A stretch of DNA of 64,000 nt from Osedax fenrisi (Eukaryota; Annelida; Polychaeta; Sabellida; Siboglinidae), in NCBI GenBank assembly GCA_964019155.1, contig OZ025241.1, positions 9,113,881 through 9,177,880 of the forward strand. Reading direction: 5' to 3'. A program made the translations under genes and the position numbers. A model generated the notes under the pieces. That model saw nothing but the letters and a program-made list of their open reading frames with translations, did not search any database and was not told where the DNA came from. Below, one piece after another: positions 23,601-36,439 of this stretch. Within the stretch, counting starts at the first letter, position 1; every line of letters starts with the position of its first letter.

Positions 23601-24018
23601 CAGGGTTGGCAAAAACCCCAAAAATCTAAGAAATATGTAAGAGGTTTTTGGGTTATTGGGTTTTTGGTGGGTTTTTGAGGGTTTTTGGAGTTTTTCAGAG
23701 GTTTTTGGGGTTATTTTTTATCTTAAATTTAAAAATAAAAAAATTAAGAAAAAATATTAAAAAAAAATATATATATTATATAAATTATATAATATAATAG
23801 TGTTGTAATATATATTAATATAATACTATAAAGGTTAATGTTATTTTAAATTGTAAAATGGCAAGTATTCTAATAAATGATTTATATAATTTTAAATAAA
23901 TATAAATAATTAATATATATTTGAAATATAATTATATTTATACACTTAAATTAATTAATAATAATATTTATTTGTTAAATCACATATAATAATAAGCAGA
24001 TATAAATAGACTCATTGG

Positions 24019-24062
<44 letters not shown>

Positions 24063-25036
24063 TATTGATTGATTGACAGTTTATTTAAACACTTAATTAA
24101 ATCATAAATGATTTCTCAAAAGTGTATATATATATAGAATACAAATAATAGATTAGGTAAAACAATAAATACCATATATAATAATAAAATAAAATAGAAT
24201 AAATGTACGTAAATTAATAAATAAAATAATAATGACAAACAATATTAGTATTACAGGTTGCCACCTGATATATATCAGGTACAGTTTATATAAACTGTTG
24301 TATATATTTCATGAATGTTTTATGCGATTTTATGGATCTAATATAGGGTGGGAGTGAATTCCATAGCTTTGGGCCGATATAACTCAGTGCCCGAGTATTC
24401 ATTTTTGAGATATGGAGAATTGGGGTAGATAGAAAATGAGATTCATGGTTTCTAAGAGATGGTAGGGAAGATCTTTGCACTAGAGAAGCAGAAATATAGG
24501 AGGGGCAATTCGAAGAGTAAGAATATATTGAGTATATTCTATATTGATATATTCTATCCTATATTGAGGAATGAACAATAGATAGTATGCGATAAGCAGA
24601 GCATTTGTTAAATGGGAACTATGGAAGTAAGTGTTGGTATGAGGAAGTAGATAAATGATCTCGAATACGTAGGTTATATTTTGTACGGATTGATGAATGC
24701 ATAACTCGATTTAGGAACAGTAATCTATAACTGAGAGGACAAGGGAATTAACAAACATTTTAGTAAGAGATACAGTAATTTATTTTCGTATTTTTCTAAT
24801 TCTAAATAGAATCAAAAAGTACATATATATATATCATTATTAACTTACTTGTAAATTAATTGAAATGTGATAATTAAATAATAATAATTAATTATACATT
24901 AAAACCCAGAAATAATAATGAAAACAAAAATGAAAAACCCCCAAAAAAACAAAAACCCCAAAAACCCCTAAAATTATCAAAAGGTTTAAACCCAAAAAAC
25001 CCAATAACCCAAAAACCCCTACTTCTGCCAACTCAG
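23601..25036. mobile_element. hAT-like element with AAAAACCCC subterminal arrays
   Basis: The left end CAGGGTTGGCAAAAACCCC and right end ...CCCCTACTTCTGCCAACTCAG form hAT-like TIRs. Flanks share CGAGTTG (23594-23600 and 25037-25043), extendable to 8 bp with one mismatch. Both subterminal regions are arrays of GGTTTTTGGG-type motifs. The interior is AT-rich, has a long (TA)n at about 24026-24061 and a LINE 3' fragment. No transposase is seen. Confidence 0.7.
24255..24500 (-). pseudogene. LINE C-terminal fragment
   Basis: Minus-strand reading MNTRALSYIGPKLWNSLPPY then IRSIKSHKTFMKYIQQFI, the standard C-terminal motif of CR1/L2-type LINE proteins. It is 5'-truncated and nested in the hAT-like element. 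Confidence 0.65.
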
Positions 25037-25179
25037 CGAGTTGAGATTTTAGGTAACTGAGACTAAGAATGCACCATGCTTTAGATTTGAGCATCAATTA
25101 CATCACTAATATTCATGTTTATTAAAACACTGTATATATATATATTACGCGTACTATTTGTATTAAGATTATATGTTTA

Positions 25180-25365
25180 TTAACTGTATGTAATTAATGA
25201 AATATAAATGCAAAAATACGCTAAATATATTTCAAAATATAAATAATGTGTAGTTAAATGTTGATGATCATCGATAGTTATTTTTATGTAACAATTTTCA
25301 CATAGTACCACAAACATTAGGAACACAAACATTAGGACCACTAGGAATATATATTTAATTTTCAT
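25180..25365 (-). other. Small open frame with a hydrophobic N-terminus (doubtful gene)
   Basis: A 61-codon frame starting MKIKYIFLVVLMFVFLMFVV, which resembles a signal peptide or membrane anchor. The counterpart in the duplicated segment (about 5910-5747, minus) keeps KYLFLVVLMFV and stays open for about 52 codons, but lacks the ATG, and the C-termini differ by a frameshift. It lies inside the kelch gene 2 intron on the same strand. It may be a remnant of a small secreted-protein exon or chance. Confidence 0.2.
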
Positions 25366-26333
25366 TTGGTTAATCGTTATTCATTTAATTAAATATATAA
25401 AAATATTTAATGTTAGTTAAATTAATAATAATATTATATTATATAAATATTATTTTTAAAATATAGTAATGCCTATGAATAAGTCAAATGTTATCGCACA
25501 ATACAACATTAGAGGGTTTTACCATGATACTTAAATCACTTTACCCTACCTACAATTGTGTGTATTATACTCAATGATATCACCCGGTACACAAATGGAT
25601 AACATGTGATTGTTGCTTTACCTATATAATATTACTTGCAGTTTGTTAATGATTTTACAATCTTATACTTACTTTAATACGTAATTTAATATTTATATTT
25701 TGAACATTTTTTATTATAATTTTATATATTCAGATAAAATGTTATTATTTTGATAAAAATCTGATTTCTAAATTAAATTACTATTATTTATATGCATGAT
25801 ATATAAGAATGTTTACCCATTGGCTAATTATAAAATGATTAGCTTAATTATATTTTATAATAATTATATATTTATTTATTTAATATATATACTTTGATAG
25901 AAATGTTTATATATTAGTCTCCATTGCATTATTTCATGTGTATATCCACGTAAAGAATCACATATATTATTTATGATATTTTTAATATGAAATAATGATA
26001 ATTATATAAATAAGGTAATTATTTACTTATGGAGCATGATATAAAACTTTAATAAATTTTAATTTAATGCTAATACTTAATTACTTTGCTGAAATGCAAA
26101 AAAATAATTATGATATTATATACCTTTCTATTATTATTATTATATATGATATTATAAAATGATTTATAAATGTATATTAATTCATCTAGTAAATCAGGTT
26201 AATTAGTCAATCATTAATAAACATTAATGTAATATATCAGTAATATATTGTTAATATAATAGTGTTTATAGAAATATAAATAATAATATTATATAATTTA
26301 TATTATAATAGCATCATATAATAATAAATTAAC

Positions 26334-26537
26334 CTGTAAATAGTCTGCAATTTTAAAAAGTTCCGAAATATTTTCAATCGATAATTTAATATCACCAGAA
26401 TAGATGTAGTTTATTATTTCGCTGAATGCTTTCTTATCAAAAGTAAAGTTTACTTGATTATTTCTGGTTTCTATAACATCATTTGTTAAGAGAGCTTTGA
26501 AGTAGTTACATTCATATGCAATTATAATTTTATGCAC
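26334..26537 (-). CDS. Kelch-like gene 2, BTB-domain exon
   Basis: 68 codons, phase 0 at both ends, from VHKIIIAYECNYFKALL to SELFKIADYLQ at a CAG|GTTAAT donor. It carries the same BTB features as the gene 1 exon (INYIYSGDIKLSIEN). Five residues in the variable loop after TRNN are absent relative to gene 1, an in-frame change. It should splice to 20031 across about 6.3 kb of transposon-rich intron. Confidence 0.85.
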
Positions 26538-27244
26538 CTAAAATAGTGAATTTGAATATATAAATAATATATTTGTATACATATATATTTGTTATATATT
26601 AATTTTATATACATGTATATATATGTTTTTTTTATGGTTGTAAAAAAAATAAACTATATCTATGTAGTTCTATATTAAATTAACTTATATGACTGATATA
26701 GAATTTTAATACCTACCTAAATATTTAACAAACTTAATTTAACTTCAAGATTATATATCTTTACCATTGACATATATATTTAATTTATGTACTATGATAT
26801 TAATGTAACATGATGTATATTACTCAAATAAATGTTCAATATTTAAACCCATACATAAAAACAATAGTCGATATGAAACTATCAATTGTAAGATCATTCA
26901 CAAGTTTGTACCAACTAGTAAAAATATATATAAAATAACACATGTAAGATTTATTTTCTATTACAATAATTAGGATTAGAGGCAAGTAAAGAAACATACG
27001 TAATATAGGCAGTGCGAGGTAGATTAAATGTAAGTATAATTTATAACAACTTATATCACTGTTCTGTTGATAAAGTTATGATTGTAAAAATGATGGCAGT
27101 TATTAAAGTAAATACCTACATTATTTAAGTTGAGAGAATTCAAGAAAGTTAAGAACGATTGAATAAGATTTTATAGTGAGATTTTTTCGAATACAGATAA
27201 TTCTTATAAGGTGTAGATTATATGCTATATATAGCTATATATAG

Positions 27245-27276
<32 letters not shown>

Positions 27277-27658
27277 TAGATACATTAGGTGAGAGTTTAA
27301 ATCGAGAATCAAACGAAAGCCACTATTTATTATATAGGAAGAAGTATAGATGCTTTTAATATTGATTAATTAACAGTTATGTAACATAGGTTAATTGATA
27401 TATGTATCAGTTCAGTTTTGGAGGGATTAAGAAGGTTAGTTATTTTAAAACATGTATTATATATAGTTCATATTTATGATTTAATAATACATTATAGATT
27501 AATTTTTGTAATATATATTACAAAATTTATAATAATTTGTTGATAATAAATATTTCTAATATAGCGGATATCAAAATATTCGCATTTTCTAAGGAAATAT
27601 ATATAATATAATATCAAATTAAATTATGTAATAAAAGCACACATATCAATATATTTAC

Positions 27659-27760
27659 CTTATATATATCGTCATTATTCTTGATAGTAAAATCTGTTAG
27701 ATATTCTTCTTTTCTTGAAATATTCAAATATGGTAATATATTTTCTTTATATGTTAACAT
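27659..27760 (-). CDS. Kelch-like gene 2, first coding exon
   Basis: 34 codons from ATG at 27760 (MLTYKENILPYLNISRKE...DIYK) to an AAG|GTAAAT donor in phase 0. Same length and structure as the gene 1 exon, with five or so substitutions. CAG precedes the ATG as in gene 1. Confidence 0.75.
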
Positions 27761-27889
27761 CTGATGAAATATTTATAATTATTAAAATATATATATTAAA
27801 ACATATTTAATATATATTTGATAATATTTTATGATAAAAGAATGACATAATAAGTAACAAATAATTTATTAAATATATTGTAATATATT

Positions 27890-29535
27890 ATTACTGGGAT
27901 AACATTTAAAAGATCAGTCTTATTTTGAAGTGGACACTGGTCACCTTCAGCTCAATATATACAATAGTAAGAACATAATCAAGTGATGGAGGGGCATTTG
28001 TTATCGATATTACATTTATATTGATCTTCCAATAATAGCAAATTCATATTATAATATAGCTCTAATTGATTGTAGGGGATAGAAGGGAGTAGCGGACGAG
28101 AAGGGATTAGTGGTAATTTAAATTTACGCGAAAATGGTCATAGATACAAAAAAAAGATATATACAAAATATTTAGACAATTACAATATCTACAACAATGA
28201 GTAATTTTTTTTCAAAAATAATTAATCAATTTTCGTTATATTAAATTAATTACATAATATTTTTTTTTTTAAATTCCATAAAAACCAGTTTTGGAAATGT
28301 ACTGTACTGCATTGATTATTAATTATAAATATATATTTTCTTATATATTAATAAAATATAATTTGTTATCTATATTATAGTATATGAAAATATTGTATTA
28401 GTAAAAAGATATAGATATTCTAAAGTACCATATTCAAATGGGTATAGTGGATGAACTGAGAAGGATATAGTGGATGAAAATAAACCAATCAAAATCGAGT
28501 AATATAGGTCTAATTTTTTTCATTAATTTTTTTCAAAATTTTTAAAATCTAAATATTAAATAGAATGCGTGCGTCGGCATGAATATTACAAAATATATTA
28601 TTAAAATAATAAAAACTGAAAAAATGAATTGAGTATATAGCGAGACACCTATTGATTTATTTTGGTACTAACATCCACTACTCCCTTCTTGCGCTATTTT
28701 TTCGTTATATTTTGAGTGTAACTAAACTGATATTAATACTAGAAATATATGAGTTAAAGTAAAAATTAAAATAGCTATAATATATAACGATACATATTCT
28801 ATTACATTTGAAAATATGAAATTATAACATCAACTATTCATTGATATATTCTACAAAGTCATACAAAATATCCTCCACTACTCCCTTTAATCCCCTATTG
28901 ATATGGTTACAATTTTTTTTTTACAAAATAGCTTAAATAGCTTAAATCCCCTTAAGTTAATATTGAATATGAATAAAACTCAACTTCTAAATATATCTAG
29001 AACATCATCAGTTTTTCCTTCTGTAATTATAGATTCTATCTCAATTATTTCTTGCAATAATGTTAAAAACTTGGTTTTATTTTCAATAATAACCTAAATT
29101 TATCCTATCAGATAGCTAATGAGTGTAAAGTAACTAATTATCAATTATATATAATACGATCATTAAGGAAATTCTTACCTTTTAGAATTTCTAAATGTTA
29201 ATAGAATCATTATAATAGTTATAATAACTAAAGTTAAAAATAACATATACATTATTTGTGTTCTCTATATTATGGCCTACCTGATACTTCTACTAAATAA
29301 GATCATCGATTTAAGAGTTTTACATCGTATAACATTATATGACCATGAATCAGCCAATTATCACTTATTTAATTCTAAATGGCTAAATATTTATCAGAGA
29401 TCTACCTTCAGCTATTTTAAACTAATTTTTAAGGTACTGAAGAATCATCATGAGTTATTTGAATGGTTTCCAACAATTCAGAGTTTAGAAGAGAGATCTA
29501 CGAAGCTCTTCTACTCAGATATTACTGTTATATAA
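27890..29535 (+). pseudogene. LINE RT remnant interrupted by a TA-target element
   Basis: Plus-strand RT pieces: ...IALIDC before the insertion and IDMVTIFF...NMNKTQLLNIS after it (28888-29000), then CVLYYGLPDTSTK (about 29255), matching the LINE segment 'N.LkLN..KTq.l' and 'vlS.LdYCN.l..GLP'. A further open part to 29535 has SLEERSTKLFYSD. A DNA element at 28075-28895 splits it; removing it with one TA restores the ...IDCIDMV... reading. Stops elsewhere show decay. Confidence 0.6.
28075..28895. mobile_element. TA-target MITE E (TIR GGGGAT...AGGGAGTAG)
   Basis: 821 bp, ends GGGGATAGAAGGGAGTAG and CTACTCCCTTTAATCCCC, flanked by TA (28073-28074 and 28896-28897). The interrupted LINE reading frame confirms both boundaries. 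An inner copy of CCACTACTCCCTTCTTG occurs at about 28675. A subterminal ATAGATACAAAAAA resembles the motif in the TTAA elements. A Tc1/mariner-like origin is possible. Confidence 0.75.
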
Positions 29536-29599
29536 TGTATATACATACATACATATATATATATATATATCTTATATTTTTATAATGGACGATTCCGTA

Positions 29600-29665
29600 C
29601 CGCGAGCATAATGGAACGTTCCATATCTAGCTAATGAACTAGATATCAGACGTCCCATTATGTAA
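29600..29665. repeat. Hairpin sequence
   Basis: ATAATGGAACGTTCCATATC...CTAG pairs with CTAGATATCAGACGTCCCATTAT over about 23 bp with an 8-bp loop. It lies at the start of a short higher-GC stretch (29585-29800). Confidence 0.65.
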
Positions 29666-29939
29666 TATATTTACCGCCTAAGGAATCATGTCGACGCACG
29701 CACTGCTTGTGTGGCCTCCCTGATTGTCTAAGGGATAACGTGTATCACGCGATACGGTGCACTTGTCCGGCACTTGGGGATACCACCTCGTCCCATTATC
29801 ACGTATGGTATATCTCCCCCCATCCCCCGTACTCGTCACGCTCCTCCTCATATCTACATATTCATACTATTAAATATGACAACCCCCAACATCCGCTTCT
29901 TACTTATAAACAACTACTTAACAATTACTACAGAGGAAG

Positions 29940-30200
29940 TACAAGTTATCAAGATATGGTAAACGATCTTTCAGTGTAGCGGCAGCCGACCTATAGAATG
30001 CATTACCTGTACCATTAAGAAGTAATGTAAATTATTCATATTTTAAATCTAATGTATTGTTATTAATTCTTAAAAATTAATTTATTATTTTCAACTGATT
30101 TATATTCTTTTTGTATATTTTAATATTTTTTTTTTTACATAATAGAGACGTTTAACGTTATTTTATGTGTTTAAATAAATATCCATTCATTCATATATAT
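29940..30200 (+). pseudogene. LINE C-terminus and 3' tail
   Basis: YGKRSFSVAAADL-stop-NALPVPLRS followed by YFKSNV is the LINE C-terminal motif with a W-to-stop change. The 3' end runs to an ATTCATTCAT tail at about 30185 followed by (TA)n. The 29700-29940 stretch has open frames but no recognisable RT motif. Confidence 0.6.
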
Positions 30201-30219
30201 ATATATATATATATATATA

Positions 30220-31250
30220 GTCATATTACAACTATTTGAAAGACAATGCAAAATGTAATCATTTTATAGACATATTTTAAAAGATAGCCATGAAGCTGAA
30301 ATTTACATATTAATTAATTATGATATACTCTTTGAATATATTTAATTATTTTTTCAAAATAATGAATAATAAAAAAATATAAAAATAATATCTACCAAAT
30401 ATATATTATATATATAATTTTGTAGACAATATTAAGATGTATGCATTATGGACATTTTGCATAAAGTATTCGCACTAATTTTATTATTGTCAGAGATATA
30501 TTTTATATGTAATGATAAAAAAAAGTATGCATGTGCAATTATTTTTAAACATATACATAAATAAATAAATTATTTTGTTATGTAATATATATGATCCATA
30601 AGTAATATAACATCGACATGTATTAATACCCAATAAACATATATCAAATAATACTATATATTTTATTTTAACTCAATCATTAAAGATCTAAAAAAAAGTT
30701 ATCAATGATAAAACATTGGACATACTATCTGATGTATTTTTAAAAAATATTTTAATGTATTATTTCTATCTGTAATATCTAATTATAACGTAAATATTGA
30801 GTTTAATTATATTAATTATTACGAAATATTTTCATAATAATTATATACGACATAATTACTACGATAATGATTGTTTAAAAAATAATTATTATAATTATTA
30901 TCACTGAATCAATTTGTATAATAATTATACAAATTAATTCAATTATTCATATTCATTGTAATATTATAATAAATAAACAGATATAATAATGAAATAAATG
31001 TTATAATTATATTATTTATAATAGGATAATATAATTATATTATTTATAATAGGATAAATACATAATATTTTGTATTATTATAATTCACAAATACTTGCTA
31101 TTTAAAACTGAATTGTTTACCAAACATCCATACCATCCTTATATAAGAGTATACTGTACATTTTTAATTGTAATACATAAATAATACATCTACATATTTA
31201 TAATATAGATATATTATATACTAGTATATTGATTATTATTCAGTATATAC
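30220..31250. other. AT-rich intergenic stretch
   Basis: No gene, repeat array or element end recognised apart from short direct repeats around 31000-31060 (ATTATATTATTTATAATAGG twice). Confidence 0.4.
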
Positions 31251-33014
31251 TAGGGTTGTAAAATTTCAAATACTTTCAAGGCTTCGAAGCCATCAAATCC
31301 TAAAAATCAAGGCTTCGAAGCCAATACAAATATTCAAATCCTAAAATCTTCAGCTTCGAAGCCTTCAAATCCAAAAATGTAAGGCTTCGAAGCCTTCAAA
31401 TCCAAATTGAAACTTCAAAGTTTATAAAATTAAGGTCATAAAAATTAAATATAAAGAATGGATTAAATAATATATATTAGTGGTTTAAATTTAGCCCATT
31501 TTACATTATCTCGAGACAATCAAATCCTAATTTTCATTATCTCGAGACAATCAAATCCTAAATTTCATTATCTCGAGACTTTCGAGATAATGAAAGTTTA
31601 TAATAAATATAAATTTTTTGAATATTTTACCGTGTACCCCAGAAATACCTAAAAAATTGACTTTTTGCCATTAAAATGATTTTTTGTCATCTAAAATCTT
31701 CAGCGTCGCTTTTTTTTACATTTTTTTTACATTTTTTGAAATTTGTTTGAATTTTTTTTGAAAATTTTAAATTTTTTTTTGAAATTTTTAAAATATTTTT
31801 AAAAATTTTTGAAATATTTTTGAAATTTTTTGAAATATTTTTAAACATATTTTTGAAATATTTGAAAACATTTTTTTGAAATATTTGTAAACATTTTTGT
31901 AGACATTTTTTTGAAATTTATTCAAAATATATTTTGTAATATTATTGATATTTTTTGTATTTTTAAAAATATTATTTGAAATATTTTTTTAAATTTTTCA
32001 ACTAATCTTTGAAATATTATTATTTTAAGATATAATTAAAATATTGTAATTATATAATAAATATATAAATATTATAAGATATAAATATTATACTTTTTAA
32101 AATATGTGTAGAACATTTATAAAACATATATTTTGTAGCAATACAGAAATACAGAATCAGAAATAGCTATAATTAATAAATAATATATAGGCAACAACAA
32201 TCAAAATATAATTTATAAATATTAGATCGTGAAATATTTGTCATTATGATCAACAAATATCTACTAGAATGATAATTTTTAAATATATTCTATTATAATA
32301 GAATAATAATACAATAATTAACACCGGAAAGCTTATTGAATTTTATAATATACTTCATATTGTAGTTTTTTTTTTAATTTGTATTATAACATAAGTTATG
32401 TACAAAAATGTAGTACAATTATATATAACATTATAAACATTTCAATTATTGAAATTTTCAATATGAAATAATTAAATACTTATTTTCCAGATATTACAAT
32501 TTACATAGGATTAATAGGCATATAGTATATATTTGGCTTTGGCAATATTTAGTATACTTACGTTATCAGTTGTATACATTATAATAATGTATTATAATAA
32601 TTATAAATTAAATTAAGATTTAATTATATTTTTATAAAATGTATATACAATTTTAATATTATTTTTAATTTATACAAATACCCGAAATTAATTTACTAAA
32701 ACCCGGACCCGTTCTTGGACCATTTTTCGAAACCCGATCTCATGAAATTTTGCTAGAACCCGGAATTGATACCCGAAACCGAGTTCGGGTTAAACCAGTA
32801 ATATATATAAATAATATAATATATATGTTTATATAATATATATGTTTATAGTATATATGATAACAAATTGTATTGACAAAGAAAATATACTAGATTTAAT
32901 ATATCTATATATACAATTTATTATAACATATTGGGGGTTAAACATACTTAGCCCCCCCCCATATTTTTGAATGGGAGGTCCGATACCCACCGCCACCCCC
33001 CCCCCTTCCGATGC

Positions 33015-33074
<60 letters not shown>

Positions 33075-34558
33075 TGTATATGCTGTATACGGTCTAAAGG
33101 TAATTTTATTCTAGAAACAAATTAATTGTAATTCTGAAAATGTATCATATAGTTACTAGTATACTATAGTACTATTATGATAGTATAAATTAACTTAACT
33201 TATTAATAATCAAGAGTAGATTATATTATTGTATATAGGTATTAAAATATATCCTATGTATTAAAATATATATCTTAACATATCTATAAAATTAAATTAG
33301 TAACTGTTGAAATAAATATAAATATGGATGAATATTCAAATTATATGATTATTATAATAATATCATATTGTATACAATATAGATAACAATATTATAGTAT
33401 AAAATAATGAAATATATATATAATATATACGATCAGTATTAGTTAATATCGAAATAATAGTAAGATAATATATATATATATATATACAATATATGTATAT
33501 ATATTAAATAAAATGTTCATTAGTCCATTGTAACCATATTTATCATATATTATGTGTATGTGTGTTTTTGTGATTAAACATAACGGATGAGTTATACTTA
33601 TTATAACTCAGTATAATACTGTATACTTTATAATATATGCTTTATTATTTCTATAGTTCAGTTATTAGCTGTATGCAGTGCATATTATGCACTGATGTAT
33701 GCATTTAAACATATATTCTATTTATACATATCTGCACTCGTCGCGCGCTCGACACCCGCTTCAAATGTTGAATACTATTCAATGAATACCGTTCCCAATT
33801 CGTTCAGTAACCAATGTTTACAATGGTTACTAACCATATATATTATAAATATAAAATATCATATATTATTTAAATAATTTCTTCTAAATTACTACTGACT
33901 AGTACTGAATAATTAATACCAAAACCCTGGTATAGAGATTTTTTAGTATTGCGAGCTTCTGTATATTAATGTTGAGATATTAAAAAAATTTAAATTGAGT
34001 TAAACATGCGCTATTTTTTTCAAATTAATAAATATATGTATATAGTCTTATATGGCTCGATAAATTATAATACAATAATTATTATAATAAGAATTAATTA
34101 TATCATAATATATTATTATGAAATACTAATAGGTGTTGTATTTAAGTCACTCATTTTATAGATTTATAGAATAGAATTTAAATATAAATAAAAATATTCA
34201 AAAGTTCATGAACTCTACAGCATATACAATTAATCACTAGGAGGTGACGTGACTAGAGCTAAATTAATAACAAATAAATATATATATGAAATATCATTTA
34301 TTTAAATAAAGTTTAATTCAAATATGAAATAGTTCCATATAATTAAATAATTTTATTTATATGTATTATCATATTAATTATTAATTATTAAAAAAAAAAT
34401 ATCGAGTCCCATTATAAATACTCGACTCGACTCGAAAATCAACTGTTGAGACTCGACTCGATAAATATTCAAATGGACTCGAAAATTACAGACTCGACTC
34501 GACATTTTTTACTAGGACTCGAGATTTGGACTCGAGGACTCGAAATTTTACAACACTA
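31251..34558. mobile_element. hAT-like element with short-motif subterminal arrays (composite)
   Basis: The left end TAGGGTTGTAAAATTTC and right end GAAATTTTACAACACTA form a TIR, flanked by GTATATAC / TTATATAC (7 of 8 bases). The left subterminal region has GGCTTCGAAGCC repeats (31280-31410) and CTCGAGACAATCAAATCC repeats (31500-31580). The right one has GACTCGA repeats (34405-34545). The interior is mixed: TTTTTGAAAT low-complexity (31700-32000), ACCCGGA/AACCCG repeats (32690-32790), poly-C (32950-33010) and a long (TA)n (33017-33072). The two ends may belong to nested elements rather than one. Confidence 0.45.
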
Positions 34559-34659
34559 TTATATACCCTATTATATATATCCTATTATTCTATGAATGTG
34601 TGTCAACATACTAATCACAGGTATCTATGCTAACAATAATTATACTATATACAAGTATG

Positions 34660-34948
34660 CTCCACCTCGATACAGGTGACCAGTATATATAGTCGTAGTG
34701 GTTTACGAACGTAGATGGCAGCATCGTTAGAAGTCGTCGGAGCATCGAAACTAGAAGTGTTCGCCAACGAAGATAGAGAGATCTCCGCTGAGAAAGTTAG
34801 GGCGTGGTTCGTAGTATACTCGACAGGTTTCTAGTTGAAGTGCCCGTTACGTCACTGTTATGTGGTTATGGAAGTGAATAACAAAGGGAAGGTGTTGGTC
34901 ATATCGATTATTCTATACGGCGTAAGGTGCCGGACTACGTTAGGTGCG
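34660..34948. other. GC-richer stretch of unknown nature
   Basis: Markedly higher GC and CpG than its surroundings, continuing on the other side of MITE F to about 35690. No protein motif or RNA gene recognised in any frame. It may be an old transposon body into which MITE F inserted. Confidence 0.3.
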
Positions 34949-35340
34949 GGCATAGAGCTAGAGAGAAATAGAGTAGTAAACAAGGTATCTGACATGCAGA
35001 AAGCGTCGATCTAATTTGGTCACCTCAAAATGGCGGATTTGACCTATTTAAGCATAATCTAGGGAAAAGCGTATTTATCTTTATAATCTATTATTAAATA
35101 TATGTATTATTTATACATTAATAAGTAAATATACTTTATATATACATCATATAAATGATTATTAATACAAATATAATATTTTACTCTATATTAAAATTAA
35201 TTTGTAAATAAAAAATAATCTATAGTTCAAATAGGTCGAATCCGCCATTTCGAGGTGACCAAAATAGATTGACCCTTTCCGAATTGGCTTACACAGCCAG
35301 TCATAGCGTATTACCGCTCTATTTCTCTCTAGCTCTGTGG
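34949..35340. mobile_element. Inverted-repeat MITE F (GGTCACCTC...GGCGGATT arms)
   Basis: Inner arms GAAAGCGTCGATCTAATTTG (34999) and its complement (ending 35279) continue through GGTCACCTC(A/G)AAATGGCGG and GA(T/C)CTATTT. An outer pair, AGAGCTAGAGAGAAATAGAG at about 34952 and its complement at about 35318, may be a TIR extension or a second nested element. No target duplication is clear. The core is AT-rich with no coding capacity. Confidence 0.7.
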
Positions 35341-36092
35341 GGGTGGCTTACGTTGCCGAGGTTCTCTATGCGAATAAGTGCGAGCGGTTATCATACAGTG
35401 ATACATGTATGAGACGCATGCCACCATACGTGCGTCGAACCAATTAGTTTGACGAAAATGTGTTATAAACAATTTGTCCATTATCTGTTTCATTTATTAT
35501 ACGCGTACATTGATGGCATCTATTGGAGACATATAGACATACAACAGTCACGTATGGGTTCTTGAAGGTCAAGGGATGCGTCAAGGTTACGACTACGATA
35601 AACTACTTTAGATTCATGAAACGTCATAATCATATTCCGACGGCGCGATAGAGGGGCTACTCTATACGTAATCTTGTAAGTGTATTTATTTACAATTTTA
35701 TTTATTGTATTTGTATTTATTTTAAACCTTTAAAATGAATAATTTAACTATTAGAAAACTTTGTATACTTAATTTAATACAAATAATACTATTTTAAACC
35801 TTCGAAGTGTATTTATTTACTATTTTACACCTTAGAAATGAATAATTTAACTATTTGAAAACTTCAAATATTTAATTTAATACAAATAATACTATTTAAA
35901 ACCCTTGAATTGTATCTATTTAATATTTTAAACCTTCGAAATGAATAATTACACTATATGAAAACTTTGTATACTTAATTTAATAAAAATAATACTATTT
36001 GAAACCTTCGAAGTGTATTTATTTACTATTCGAAACCTTCGAATGAGTGAAAAATCTGAAAATTTCCAACACTAGTATATACTATATACATG

Positions 36093-36138
<46 letters not shown>

Positions 36139-36439
36139 TATAGTAGGCTAAATATAAATATTATATTTAGCATATATATATACTATAGTGTCAAATATTT
36201 ATTTAAAATCTATTTGTAGACAAATATGGATTTAAAATGTTTATGAATTAACATTTTTATAAATTAGTACTGAGTATAAATCATTTCAACATAATCTATT
36301 GATATTCCTTCAGGAAAATTCAGAATATATGTATTCATTTTAAAATATTTTTATTAAGGGGATGCCCTATAAGTTATGAGGCATAACGCCGACATTTTGT
36401 TTATTTTACATGTATTAGATTGGAAATTGATAGGGTTAT

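Larger units (their letters stand above)
25150..27850. repeat. Segmental duplication, copy 2 (with 5690-7800)
   Basis: Non-coding and coding similarity to 5690-7800 in the same orientation, about 20 kb away. Copy 2 is somewhat longer because of extra AT-rich sequence around 26880-27600, including a (TA)n at 27238-27276. Confidence 0.75.
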
